From: Patescibacteria group bacterium
Lineage (GTDB): Bacteria > Patescibacteria > Paceibacteria > Paceibacterales > UBA10102
DNA: 64,000 nt
Assembly (NCBI GenBank): GCA_024239055.1
Contig: JANBVJ010000001.1
Coordinates: 496,001 to 560,000 of the forward strand
Direction of reading: 5' to 3'
In this document: positions 56,378 through 64,000 of the stretch, in pieces
How positions within the stretch are numbered: the first letter of the stretch is position 1
Layout: every line of letters starts with the position of its first letter
Notes under the pieces: generated by a model
The model's input: the letters and a program-made list of their open reading frames with translations, nothing else
The model's database searches: none
Told to the model about the DNA's origin: nothing
Translations under genes and position numbers: made by a program

Positions 56378-56809
56378 ATGCCAAACGTAAATCAAATTAT
56401 TATTGGAATCATCGTTATTGTAATTGTGGTCGTTGGAATCTTCCTCTTCTCTACAGGAAAGATTACTTTAGTAGAAAGCCCTGAGGAGGATACATTAGCT
56501 GCTGAAACCTTTAGTCTAGCGGGTAAGGTAATGTCAGTGGATGCTGGCAATAACTCTTTTGTAATGACAGATGGGCAGAGTAAGCAGGAGTTTACGATTA
56601 AAATAGGAGATGAAACCGAGTTTATACGCCTTGGCTTTCCATTTGATCCAGCTTCTCCTCCAGAGAATATTGAATCATTTGTGCCAGAGCGTTTAGATAC
56701 TACAATTGAAGAATTAGTAGAAGGAGACTTTGTCTTTGTTCGTTCTTCTCATCAAGTAGAATCAGGGAAAGAAGTTGTAGATCCTATTGAGATTCAGATA
56801 TTACCGTAA
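56378..56809 (+). CDS. Membrane-anchored exported protein, OB-like/DUF5666-type
   Basis: 143 residues. One N-terminal helix (about 7-27), then AAETFSLAGKVMSVDAGNNSFVMTDG, a beta-strand pattern like the DUF5666 fold, and EELVEGDFVFVRSSHQV. No catalytic motif. Shares the layout of the protein at 56898; the two are probably paralogues that bind something outside the membrane. Confidence 0.65.
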   Translation: MPNVNQIIIGIIVIVIVVVGIFLFSTGKITLVESPEEDTLAAETFSLAGKVMSVDAGNNSFVMTDGQSKQEFTIKIGDETEFIRLGFPFDPASPPENIESFVPERLDTTIEELVEGDFVFVRSSHQVESGKEVVDPIEIQILP

Positions 56810-56897
56810 TAGTTTAAAGTAGATGAAGACATTAATCAAGCCTTTCAAGGTCGGCAATACTGGAAAATTGTAGATTTATACACTTTAATACAATACA

Positions 56898-57314
56898 ATG
56901 CGAACCACAAATTTTGGGTTATTCATTATCGTAGGACTCATCTTATTAGGATTGGGTTACGGATTTGCACAGCTCACAATTCAAGAACAACAAACAGGTA
57001 CTACAATCTCTCTTCCTAATTTCCCCCTTATTCAGGAGTGGAAATCTGTTGCTATTGGAGACGTAGTTGAGATTACAGATCTGTCTCTCATCATTTCTTC
57101 TGAGGGCTCCACTCTCACTATTCCGTTTTCCGAGGAGGTTGAGATTAGTAAAAGTATTACGATTGGAGATGAATTGATTGAGGAAGTGAAAAATCTTACT
57201 ACTCAAGATATAAAAGTAGGGGATAGGATAATTTCTGTTATTTCTATAGATACTGAAGGGAATCTTCGAACCGATGATGTTAGTATTCTCGAGATACAGC
57301 AAGAGCAAGAGTAA
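56898..57314 (+). CDS. Membrane-anchored exported protein, paralogue-like
   Basis: 138 residues with an N-terminal helix (about 6-25) and a small beta-rich domain (VEITDLSLIISSEGSTLTIPF, GDRIISVISIDTEGNLRTDDV). No family recognised. It comes 88 bases after the similar protein at 56378 and 20 bases before the large secreted protein; it may be in one transcript with the latter. Confidence 0.6.
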   Translation: MRTTNFGLFIIVGLILLGLGYGFAQLTIQEQQTGTTISLPNFPLIQEWKSVAIGDVVEITDLSLIISSEGSTLTIPFSEEVEISKSITIGDELIEEVKNLTTQDIKVGDRIISVISIDTEGNLRTDDVSILEIQQEQE

Positions 57315-57334
57315 TATCATAACGCCCTTTTCCA

Positions 57335-60300
57335 ATGGTGCTGGTTTTACAACATAAGAAGTACTTCGTTTTTATACTCGTAATCTTGGGTATAGTTGGA
57401 GGTGTTTTATTTGCGGTAGTCTTGCCCAATATTCCTGTAGCCGACGCAGCTATTAGTTGTTCATGGCAGGACTGCAAAAATATATGGGTTCCAGAAGAAT
57501 GGGGTCAGGAGTGGGATTCCTGTAAGACCACCACAGACCAGTGTTCCGGTGGCTGGGTATATGATAGCTGTAAGTACACCACAGCCCAGTGTTCCGGTGG
57601 CTGGGTATATGATAGCTGTAAAACCAGCACATGGGTCTGTTTTTCTGAAATAGGTTTTTGCTACCAGGAATGTTCCGGCGGTTGGGTATGGGATTCCTGT
57701 AAGACCACTACGCTCCAGTGTTCCGGCGGTTGGGTATGGGATTCCTGTAAGACCACCACAGACCAGTGTTCCGGTGGCTGGGTATATGATAGCTGTAAGA
57801 CCACTACAGAAGTATGCCAGGGTGGGTATAAAGATGTGTTGGTTTCATCAGGATACTGGGATAATCAGTGTACTACGAAATCAGAGACCTGTCCTTCTGA
57901 TACAGCGACGACAATTTATAGTTGTGGAGATACTGGTTGTGTAGCTACTGCACGAGATACCCAGCCACCATCAGGTTCAGTCTTAATTAATTCTGGTAGT
58001 ACCTATACAAAATCAATATCGGTGACCCTTTCTCTTTCTTGCAGTGATAACTCAGGATCATGTTCAAAGATGAGGATTGCCAATACCTTTTCTGGTGTGA
58101 GTAGTGCTACGATTCGTAGTTTCTCCACTTCAACTTCTTGGACTCTTTTATCAGGAGATGGAACAAAGGCAGTATATATTAAATATCAGGATAATTCTGG
58201 AAACTGGTCTAATACATTCGCAGACACCATTGTGTTGGATACGACTGTGCCGGATAAAGCTCCTACAGTAAGTATCTCAACAGATAAATCTTCTTATAAA
58301 ATAGGGGAGAATATTAGCATTAAAGTCGTAGGGACGGATGATATCGATGTTAGCTCTGTGCAGGCATATTATAATGGAAGTTGGCATACAACAATGTGTA
58401 CTGGTATCCAAACAACTTGTACGCGTTTCTTTACTGCATCTGAGTCTTCCGCTGGTAGTTTTACCTATACGGGTAATGCATGGGATAATACAGGCCAGGG
58501 AGCATCTCCAAAGACTGTATCAATAACTATAGAGCAAACTGCTCAGTGTTCTGCGCCCATAAACCCAACATGTAGTTATAACACAATAGAAAATACTCTC
58601 AATCTGCAGTGGAATCCTGTGAGTAACGCTACTACTTACAAGATGGAGTGGGCAAGAGTTGATAAATCCTATGGAGATAGCACAGATACATTAGGGGGAA
58701 CAAGTAGAATTGTGAGTAGTACCTCCAGTAATACTTTTGGGCTTAAGAGTAGTACGTTATACAAGCTACGTACAAGAGTAGAGACTGGAAGTGCTTGCAC
58801 ACCCCCAGGTTTATGGAGCTCAGATATTGAATGTTCTACGGGTTCTTGCTCAAAAACCTCTTCTCTTCCTTCAAAGTCTGCTTCTGTGTCACTTCCAAAT
58901 GGAAATTGTTCTTTAACAATTACTCCAATAGGATTTGATAGAAGCGATGAAAGTAGTGTCTCATACGAGGAATTAAGCAGCGCAACGAACTCCGTCAGGG
59001 TCGGTATGGATGATAATCCAGTATTTGGCTGCGAAAATAATCTTAAATGGTCTACAGCGTGGGATAGAATATCTGGCGAGTATAATTATACTGTGGGAGT
59101 TACCAATGTTGACTATGATAAGAAGCCGACGCATGATCTCGGGTATGGATTTGAAATTTCTTCTTCCCAATGTGTTATTAAAGATTTTGTGGATGCTTGT
59201 AGTACGGGTACCTGCTCATACGTTTTTCCAGAGAAAGTTTCAGATAGAAAAATGAAGATAACTTCTGTGTATAGCGAGGGAAAGAATCTTCCTTACAATA
59301 ACAGCGGATTTGGCTTTAATTTTGAGTTTGTTGAGTGTACTCAAAACTCACATTGTACTGCAGATGTAAATAAGACAACGTGCAATGTTGGCATTACCAC
59401 AGACTTACCACAAAATACCTGTATTAATCAAGATATAGAAGATGCTATTGTTAATTTAGATACACAAGCTCCTGTAGTTTCTATTACTGCAATTGAGGGT
59501 TGGCAGAAGTCAAATCCAAGTATTGCAGTAGGGTTTACCGACAATGTGAGTTTAAATAGAGCAGAGTATAGGGTAGATAAAGCAATCTGGAAGCAGAATC
59601 CAGATACCGAGTGGCAGAAAACCAATGAGATACTAAATGCTATTACTTCCATAAGTGCTAAAGTATCTTTTAGTATTGATACCAGACTTTGGAATAATCT
59701 TGCAGATGGAACATATACTGTCTCAGTTCGCGTCTTTGATGATGCAGGCCTTAGGAGTAGTGTGGAATCTATTGAGATAAAAAAGGATACAAAAGCACCT
59801 GGTATTGAGACACAAAAACTTAGTTTATGGTATACAACAATACCGCCTCAACTCTTCCCTGTTTTTTCTGATAATATCGAGTTAAATAGTGCGCAGTATA
59901 GGATTGGAATATCAGGAACATGGACAATAATTCCTGGATTTATCAGTAATAGCTCAAAGAGTTTTTCAAAGCTTTTTAGGCCAGATGGATCAGAAGATAT
60001 TAAAGATTGGGAGAAAATTCTAGATGGAATAGATCGGAGAATATATATTCGAGCATGTGATAGTGCCAATAATTGTACTGGGTATGATAACTTTAAATTC
60101 TTTTCTGTGAAGAAGGATATTACACCTCCGACAATTAAATTGAATAAATTAATTGCAAACTCTGATCCTGGTGCTGAGCTTAAAGATAAGAGATTGCGTT
60201 GGATTAATGATGAAGGGTTTACTTTTACCACATCAGAAACTGATGCCACATCAGGTCTTGCATCTTGTAGTTATAAATTACAGAGTAGTACTGGAGCAAT

Positions 60301-60472
60301 AACAAATACATTTATCTGTAATTCTACTTCGTTAAGCGTACCTATAGCATCTGCCTGTGCAATAGAAGGTAAGGGAGAATGTATACTTTATATTACAGTT
60401 ATTGATAAGGCAGGAAATCCGAAAACTTATAAACCAATATATTTAAGTATTGATAGAACTTCTCCTAGATAA
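57335..60472 (+). CDS. Large secreted protein with Cys-rich tandem repeats and Ig-like domains
   Basis: 1045 residues. A signal peptide (about 10-35, cut near VADAA) precedes five 16-residue repeats of the type CSGGWVYDSCKTTTxQ (from about residue 70 to 150), then Cys-bearing Ig/FN3-like domains with DTTVPDKAPTVS, AWDNTGQG, DTQAPVVSI and DKAGNP blocks that mark the ends of consecutive domains. No C-terminal membrane segment or sorting motif is seen. The product is probably secreted or bound to the surface. Repeats share near-identical DNA, so copy number may vary. Confidence 0.7.
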   Translation: MVLVLQHKKYFVFILVILGIVGGVLFAVVLPNIPVADAAISCSWQDCKNIWVPEEWGQEWDSCKTTTDQCSGGWVYDSCKYTTAQCSGGWVYDSCKTSTWVCFSEIGFCYQECSGGWVWDSCKTTTLQCSGGWVWDSCKTTTDQCSGGWVYDSCKTTTEVCQGGYKDVLVSSGYWDNQCTTKSETCPSDTATTIYSCGDTGCVATARDTQPPSGSVLINSGSTYTKSISVTLSLSCSDNSGSCSKMRIANTFSGVSSATIRSFSTSTSWTLLSGDGTKAVYIKYQDNSGNWSNTFADTIVLDTTVPDKAPTVSISTDKSSYKIGENISIKVVGTDDIDVSSVQAYYNGSWHTTMCTGIQTTCTRFFTASESSAGSFTYTGNAWDNTGQGASPKTVSITIEQTAQCSAPINPTCSYNTIENTLNLQWNPVSNATTYKMEWARVDKSYGDSTDTLGGTSRIVSSTSSNTFGLKSSTLYKLRTRVETGSACTPPGLWSSDIECSTGSCSKTSSLPSKSASVSLPNGNCSLTITPIGFDRSDESSVSYEELSSATNSVRVGMDDNPVFGCENNLKWSTAWDRISGEYNYTVGVTNVDYDKKPTHDLGYGFEISSSQCVIKDFVDACSTGTCSYVFPEKVSDRKMKITSVYSEGKNLPYNNSGFGFNFEFVECTQNSHCTADVNKTTCNVGITTDLPQNTCINQDIEDAIVNLDTQAPVVSITAIEGWQKSNPSIAVGFTDNVSLNRAEYRVDKAIWKQNPDTEWQKTNEILNAITSISAKVSFSIDTRLWNNLADGTYTVSVRVFDDAGLRSSVESIEIKKDTKAPGIETQKLSLWYTTIPPQLFPVFSDNIELNSAQYRIGISGTWTIIPGFISNSSKSFSKLFRPDGSEDIKDWEKILDGIDRRIYIRACDSANNCTGYDNFKFFSVKKDITPPTIKLNKLIANSDPGAELKDKRLRWINDEGFTFTTSETDATSGLASCSYKLQSSTGAITNTFICNSTSLSVPIASACAIEGKGECILYITVIDKAGNPKTYKPIYLSIDRTSPR
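57542..57814 (+). repeat. Five 48-bp tandem repeats coding CSGGWVYDSCKTTT-type units
   Basis: Unit starts at 57542, 57590, 57671, 57719 and 57767; neighbouring units are 48 bases apart except 57590-57671, where 33 bases (TSTWVCFSEIGFCYQE-type insert) are added. A partial first unit (WDSCKTTTDQ) lies just before 57542. Each unit has two cysteines and two aromatic residues. Confidence 0.9.
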
Positions 60473-60481
60473 AAAGAAAGA

Positions 60482-60510
60482 CCTCTGAGTTCCTAATTCA
60501 GAGGCTTTTT
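60482..60510. terminator. Bidirectional terminator between two convergent genes
   Basis: CCTCTGA (60482-60488) and TCAGAGG (60498-60504) pair around GTTCCTAAT; CTTTTT follows on the right and AAAAAGAAAG precedes on the left, usable from both strands. Confidence 0.85.
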
Positions 60511-61353
60511 GATTGTGGTCATCATCCAGGGTTCAAATCCAGCTGGGTGTACGTAGATGATGATGGAGTCTATTGTCTCCTTGACCCTCAAACGACTGAT
60601 CGGTTCATCTTCAACTGAGTCTGGAGGTACAGGATAGGATGCAAACTGCGTCCATGATTTCCCGTTGTCTTCAGACAAGATAAGCCAAGTACGATGCCCA
60701 GCCCTCCAAAGCAACTCATTCATTATGTCAGATGACACAACAATGTCCATGAAAGCAACAATAACATCATTGTCTTCATGGATATCCAGATTTACAGGAT
60801 GAATAGCCGCAAACAACAAGTCGTTTAGTTCTGGGAAGAACTGCGATGCCCATTCTGCTGTTTCTTCCCCAGTGTTAGCTTTATAGGCGTACTGAGGGGT
60901 ACCAGGTTGGAATGGAGGAATGGAATCAAGGTCTTCAACCTTTATCCAATCAACATCAAGCATTGGGAACGAAGTTGTAAATGGATCAACTTCAACCTGT
61001 TCCACCATAACTACTGCGGTAGGGATTGCTTTCTCCACTGCAGAAGTTTCCTCCACAATCACTGCATCAGAGATGAGTTTCTCTGTCGCAGGAGCTTTTT
61101 CAACTTGTTCCATCACAACTGCTGCATCAGAGATGGGTTTCTCTACCGCAGGAGCTTGCTTGAATACAGGTTGTTCCAGAGATGGTTTTTGTATCTCAGG
61201 AGCCACAACAAGTTCGTTCTGGCCTTGAGAGATAAAGAACCAAGTTGCTCCCACTATAATCGCCAGTACGACGAGTATAATAGCTGGAAGATGACCAATA
61301 GGAGACGACTCATGCCGTCTCGCAACAGTTTCAGTTCTGTTTAGAATCGTCAT
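60493..61353 (-). CDS. Single-pass membrane protein with a repeat stalk, probably acquired
   Basis: 286 residues. Cytoplasmic head about 1-22, one helix (AIILVVLAIIVGATWFF, about 25-42), then a stalk of Glu/Ala/Val/Pro repeats (APAVEKPISDAAVVMEQVE-like, three copies) and a globular domain (DVDWIKVEDLD ... LILSEDNGKSWTQFASYP). The end resembles BNR/exo-sialidase-like Asp-box turns (SEDNGKSW) but only once. No function assigned. A strong Shine-Dalgarno (GGAAGGAGA), consensus promoter and own terminator set it apart from its AT-rich, SD-less neighbours. Confidence 0.6.
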   Translation of the reverse strand: MTILNRTETVARRHESSPIGHLPAIILVVLAIIVGATWFFISQGQNELVVAPEIQKPSLEQPVFKQAPAVEKPISDAAVVMEQVEKAPATEKLISDAVIVEETSAVEKAIPTAVVMVEQVEVDPFTTSFPMLDVDWIKVEDLDSIPPFQPGTPQYAYKANTGEETAEWASQFFPELNDLLFAAIHPVNLDIHEDNDVIVAFMDIVVSSDIMNELLWRAGHRTWLILSEDNGKSWTQFASYPVPPDSVEDEPISRLRVKETIDSIIIYVHPAGFEPWMMTTIKKPLN

Positions 61354-61410
61354 GGTAGTGTCTCCTTCCCATGTTCAATTTTTAAAGCTGCCAGGGTGGT
61401 AGCTGATTAT

Positions 61411-61440
61411 ATTATACCTTGTTAAATGGGGACTTGTCAA
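61411..61440 (-). promoter_or_regulatory. Consensus sigma-70 promoter of the repeat-stalk gene
   Basis: On the minus strand TTGACA (61440-61435), 18 bases, TATAAT (61416-61411): both hexamers perfect. A leader of about 50 bases leads to GGAAGGAGA and the ATG at 61353. Confidence 0.85.
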
Positions 61441-61479
61441 GGGCAAGCATTTCGTTTCTCTTTGTGAAGTGATTTTATG

Positions 61480-61485
61480 GTATAA
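61480..61485 (+). promoter_or_regulatory. -10 box (TATAAT) of the gene at 61502
   Basis: TATAAT ends 16 bases before the ATG, so the leader is about 10 bases. No Shine-Dalgarno site. Confidence 0.6.
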
Positions 61486-61501
61486 TATACTAATTCTTCT
61501 T

Positions 61502-64000
61502 ATGAAAAAGTATTGTTTATTTAGCTTTATATTTGTAGGTATACTTGTTCTTGGATTTGGAGTTCCTTATATAGTTTCAGCAGTTACTACTTGTAATTTA
61601 GATCCTGGTCATCCTGATGGATCTACCTGCACTGTGGATATTTTATATGAGGATCCAAAACCAGAAATTAATTCAGGACTGAAGGTTTGCGAATACCAGG
61701 TGGTATTAAAGGATAGTGCCACTAGTGATAATTGGCAGTCTGCAGGTGCTTGTAGTGGAAAAGATCCCGTAACTATATCTGTAAATATTGATATTTCTAC
61801 TAATAATCCAGAAATTAGTGAATCTGGAATATATCGTATTTGGAAAAGAGCTACTGATGAAGCAAATAATACAAGTACCCCACTTTATACTGGAGTATCG
61901 TTTCTTGCAGATTTAGAGAAGCCTTTAGTGAGTGCTGATAATTCAAGCAGTTCTTGGATTAATGAGAGCGTAACTATAACATTAAGTACGAGTGATACAG
62001 GAGGATCTGGGTGGAAAGAAGCTAGATATAGCTGGGATGATAATGCTATGAATGCTTTTTGCACATCTGGCGGGACTAAGTTTAATAATAATAAGAAATT
62101 GTCTGCGGATGAAGGCTCTCATGTTTTATATCTTTGTGCTAGAGATGCCGCAGGGAATACTAATACATGGAATGGTGAATATAAGGTAGATTCAGAAAAA
62201 CCGGAGATTACGGTATTTAATGCTGAACCAACTCTACTTTCTCTTTCAAATCTTACAACGATCATCAGTTACACAGTATCTGATCCAACTCCAGGTTCTG
62301 GTTTAAATAGAGTAGAGCTCTGGAAAAAAAGAGCAGAAGATAATTGGCCTAGTTCTACTAAGGAAGATTTTAAACAGTCAGTTTCAGGGAATATAGATTC
62401 AGGAAGTTTTCAAGATACCTTTTTACCTGGAGCTGATGGAATCTATAATTATGGTATTCATGTAATAGATAACGTAGATAATAGATGTACTGAAAGTGAT
62501 AACCCATGCGGGAAGCTTGTTTCTGTTCTTACGGTAGAAGTAAAAACCCTTCCAGATGCACCTTATAACTTACATGCTTCAGGTGAAGGACCAGCTGTTA
62601 TTGATCTGAATTGGACTAAGGGAGATGGTGCAGGTAGGACAATAATACGAAGAAAGACTGGAGGTTTTCCAACTTCTATAACAGAGGGAAATGAAGCATA
62701 TAATGGAACGGGCAGTAGTGTTATTGATACGGGTTTGACTGAGAGTACAACATATTATTACCGCGCATGGTCTGTGAAATCCGTAGTGGGGTATGGAGAT
62801 TTGCAGTCTTCTTCATATGATGAAGTTATTGAGAGCACAACCATTTCAAACTCTCCTCCCTCCATTTCTTCTGTCTCAGATGCTCCAGATCCAATCAGAG
62901 CAGATGTATCTCTCACTTTTAATGTTAACTGGTCAGATCCTAATGGAGATTCAGTGAAACTCTTTATTTGTAAGTCAGCTAATGGAGTTACGGGTGGAAA
63001 TTGTCAGGGTAGTTCAAATACCTGGTGTAAGGATGCTTCAGCCACCAGTACTTCTCCTGCTTTCTGTTCATATATAACTAACTCTGGGGATGCAGGGACT
63101 AAGAATTATTACGCGTATGTATGTGATGGTAGCGCATGTTCTTCTCCTTCATCTGGCTCATTTTTAGTAGATGCAATACTTCCTACTATTTCTTTCTTTG
63201 ATGTTACACCTATTCCTCCAGAATGGATTAGTAGTATTAGCGAAGACGTTACTATATCGTGGACGGTTGGCGATTCAGGAGGTTCTTTCTTAAAGGATGT
63301 ACAGATTTGGCGAAGTGGAGATGGTGGAGGAAGTTGGGTCTTAGCTTCAACTGTTCCAGCTCCTTTGAGCTACAACTCATGGGAGAGTTTTACTACAGAT
63401 GCTCCAAGTAGTGGTACGTATCTATATGGTATTCATGTGTTAGATAATGCAGATAATGAGATTACGGAATCAGAAGCCGGCTTTACTCCTATTTCAATAC
63501 AGGCAGATACAACGAATCCTACCGCTGCCATTACTAATCCCGGGGCTGGCACATGGTTTAAGGAGCCTGATCCCGAGAAACCCGAGGAGTACTTGGTTGC
63601 AACCTTTGACGATTCTGATTTGGGTGGTTCGGGTCTTGTTAACACCTGTGAGTATAGATTCATTGGATTGAATCCAAGCGGTTCGGACTTTACTTCTGGG
63701 GATTTAACCCGAGACTGCGATTTTGATACAAAAACCATTGAATTAGGAGTTGGTGAAGTATGTCAGTTTGAGGGGCAGAATCGGTGTAAGGTACAAACAA
63801 GAGCATTTGATAATGCAGGGAATACCTCTGGATGGCAGAGCAGAAGTTTTGGCGTAGATTTCACAGATCCCGAAATTACCAATATTCAACCCTCAGCCGT
63901 ACAGGTTGGAGCTGTAACAACGGTAATCGCTGACCTTGTAGATCCTATTGGTCATATCACAGGGTGTACTTTATATGCATATCCCGTTGGTAGCAGTGAA
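61502..64000 (+). CDS. Giant Ig/FN3-domain surface protein, cut by the window end
   Basis: 833 residues to the edge with no stop. Signal peptide (about 7-28), then consecutive Ig-like/FN3 domains: TSDTGGSGWKEARYSWDDN, DPTPGSGLNRVELWKKR, APYNLHASGEGPAVIDLNWTK (FN3), DSGGSFLKDVQIWRSGDGG with TYLYGIHVLDNADNE. The last two motifs match DSGGSYLDKVEVWR and YWYGIHVFDVFGN of the 30805 protein, showing a shared domain. Whether it also ends in a VirB2-like module lies outside the window. Secreted or surface-bound; role likely adhesion (inference). Confidence 0.8.
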   Translation, partial: MKKYCLFSFIFVGILVLGFGVPYIVSAVTTCNLDPGHPDGSTCTVDILYEDPKPEINSGLKVCEYQVVLKDSATSDNWQSAGACSGKDPVTISVNIDISTNNPEISESGIYRIWKRATDEANNTSTPLYTGVSFLADLEKPLVSADNSSSSWINESVTITLSTSDTGGSGWKEARYSWDDNAMNAFCTSGGTKFNNNKKLSADEGSHVLYLCARDAAGNTNTWNGEYKVDSEKPEITVFNAEPTLLSLSNLTTIISYTVSDPTPGSGLNRVELWKKRAEDNWPSSTKEDFKQSVSGNIDSGSFQDTFLPGADGIYNYGIHVIDNVDNRCTESDNPCGKLVSVLTVEVKTLPDAPYNLHASGEGPAVIDLNWTKGDGAGRTIIRRKTGGFPTSITEGNEAYNGTGSSVIDTGLTESTTYYYRAWSVKSVVGYGDLQSSSYDEVIESTTISNSPPSISSVSDAPDPIRADVSLTFNVNWSDPNGDSVKLFICKSANGVTGGNCQGSSNTWCKDASATSTSPAFCSYITNSGDAGTKNYYAYVCDGSACSSPSSGSFLVDAILPTISFFDVTPIPPEWISSISEDVTISWTVGDSGGSFLKDVQIWRSGDGGGSWVLASTVPAPLSYNSWESFTTDAPSSGTYLYGIHVLDNADNEITESEAGFTPISIQADTTNPTAAITNPGAGTWFKEPDPEKPEEYLVATFDDSDLGGSGLVNTCEYRFIGLNPSGSDFTSGDLTRDCDFDTKTIELGVGEVCQFEGQNRCKVQTRAFDNAGNTSGWQSRSFGVDFTDPEITNIQPSAVQVGAVTTVIADLVDPIGHITGCTLYAYPVGSSE

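Noticed and set aside
44150..60472. Diversity-generating retroelement with the repeat protein at 57335 as target
   Set aside because: Motif B of the RT lacks the DGR-type SQ, no template/variable repeat pair with adenine changes was noticed near the RT, and the 48-bp repeats are in-gene tandem copies.
60907..61344. 145-residue His/Arg-rich ORF opposite the repeat-stalk gene
   Set aside because: Composition results from the antisense of the repeat stalk; the minus-strand gene has promoter, Shine-Dalgarno and terminator.

Overview
The window looks like a chromosome segment from a Candidate Phyla Radiation (Patescibacteria), most likely Parcubacteria-type, bacterium. The signs are very compact genes with stop/start overlaps, a short IF-2 that lacks the long N-terminal extension, AT-rich DNA read with the standard code, few Shine-Dalgarno sequences, -10 boxes only a few bases before start codons, 20 scattered single tRNA genes squeezed against mRNAs, a B12-dependent ribonucleotide reductase, and the CPR style of type IV pilus genes. 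No rRNA, CRISPR array or insertion sequence was seen. The taxonomic call is inference from gene content, not from a marker alignment.

Layout. 1-1940: tail of a VirB2-like membrane protein, RNase Y, two tRNAs. 1998-11994: pilus/pseudopilus locus A (histidine kinase, response regulator, PilB, PilC, three prepilin-like proteins, a PilX-like protein, PilM, PilN, PilO, a small membrane protein). 12040-15612: tRNAs, a NUDIX protein, an acidic mini-protein, DUF4446, infB, rbfA. 15865-20866: a P-loop kinase-like gene of foreign look, a 3D-domain protein, nrdR, nrdJ and a membrane protein proposed here as a vitamin uptake candidate. 20899-24397 (minus): an unbroken string ftsH - tRNA-Ile - tRNA-Val - rluD-like - rplS - four tRNAs. 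24494-30751: MYG1-like protein, lamin-tail protein, S1 protein, MBL-fold protein, gyrA. 30805-34707: a large Ig-type surface protein ending in a VirB2-like membrane module, followed by two stand-alone VirB2-like proteins. 34785-43430: Hsp20, PrsW, ValRS, TsaD, a membrane glycosyltransferase, RecG, tRNAs. 43432-46024: a methyltransferase, then an AT-rich cassette of a reverse transcriptase, an XRE repressor-like protein and about 580 bases of hairpin-rich non-coding DNA (retron-like). 46025-56337: comF and pilus locus B (PilM, N, O, a PilP-position protein, PilB, a broken response regulator, PilT, PilC, three major-type pilins, an antitoxin pseudogene, NUDIX, PilD). 56378-64000: secreted and surface proteins, among them a cysteine-rich repeat protein and a second giant Ig/FN3 protein that runs off the right edge.

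How it fits together. Two nearly complete type IV filament machines share the window. Only locus B has PilT and the prepilin peptidase, and locus A is headed by its own two-component pair. The surface proteins and VirB2-like proteins suggest a cell devoted to attachment and exchange with a host or neighbours. The most novel item is the HTH-RT cassette with its structured leader at 44150-46020. Next are the surface-Ig/VirB2 fusion, the nrdJ-coupled membrane protein as a possible cobalamin transporter, and mRNAs whose 5' ends appear to be made by tRNA 3'-end processing.
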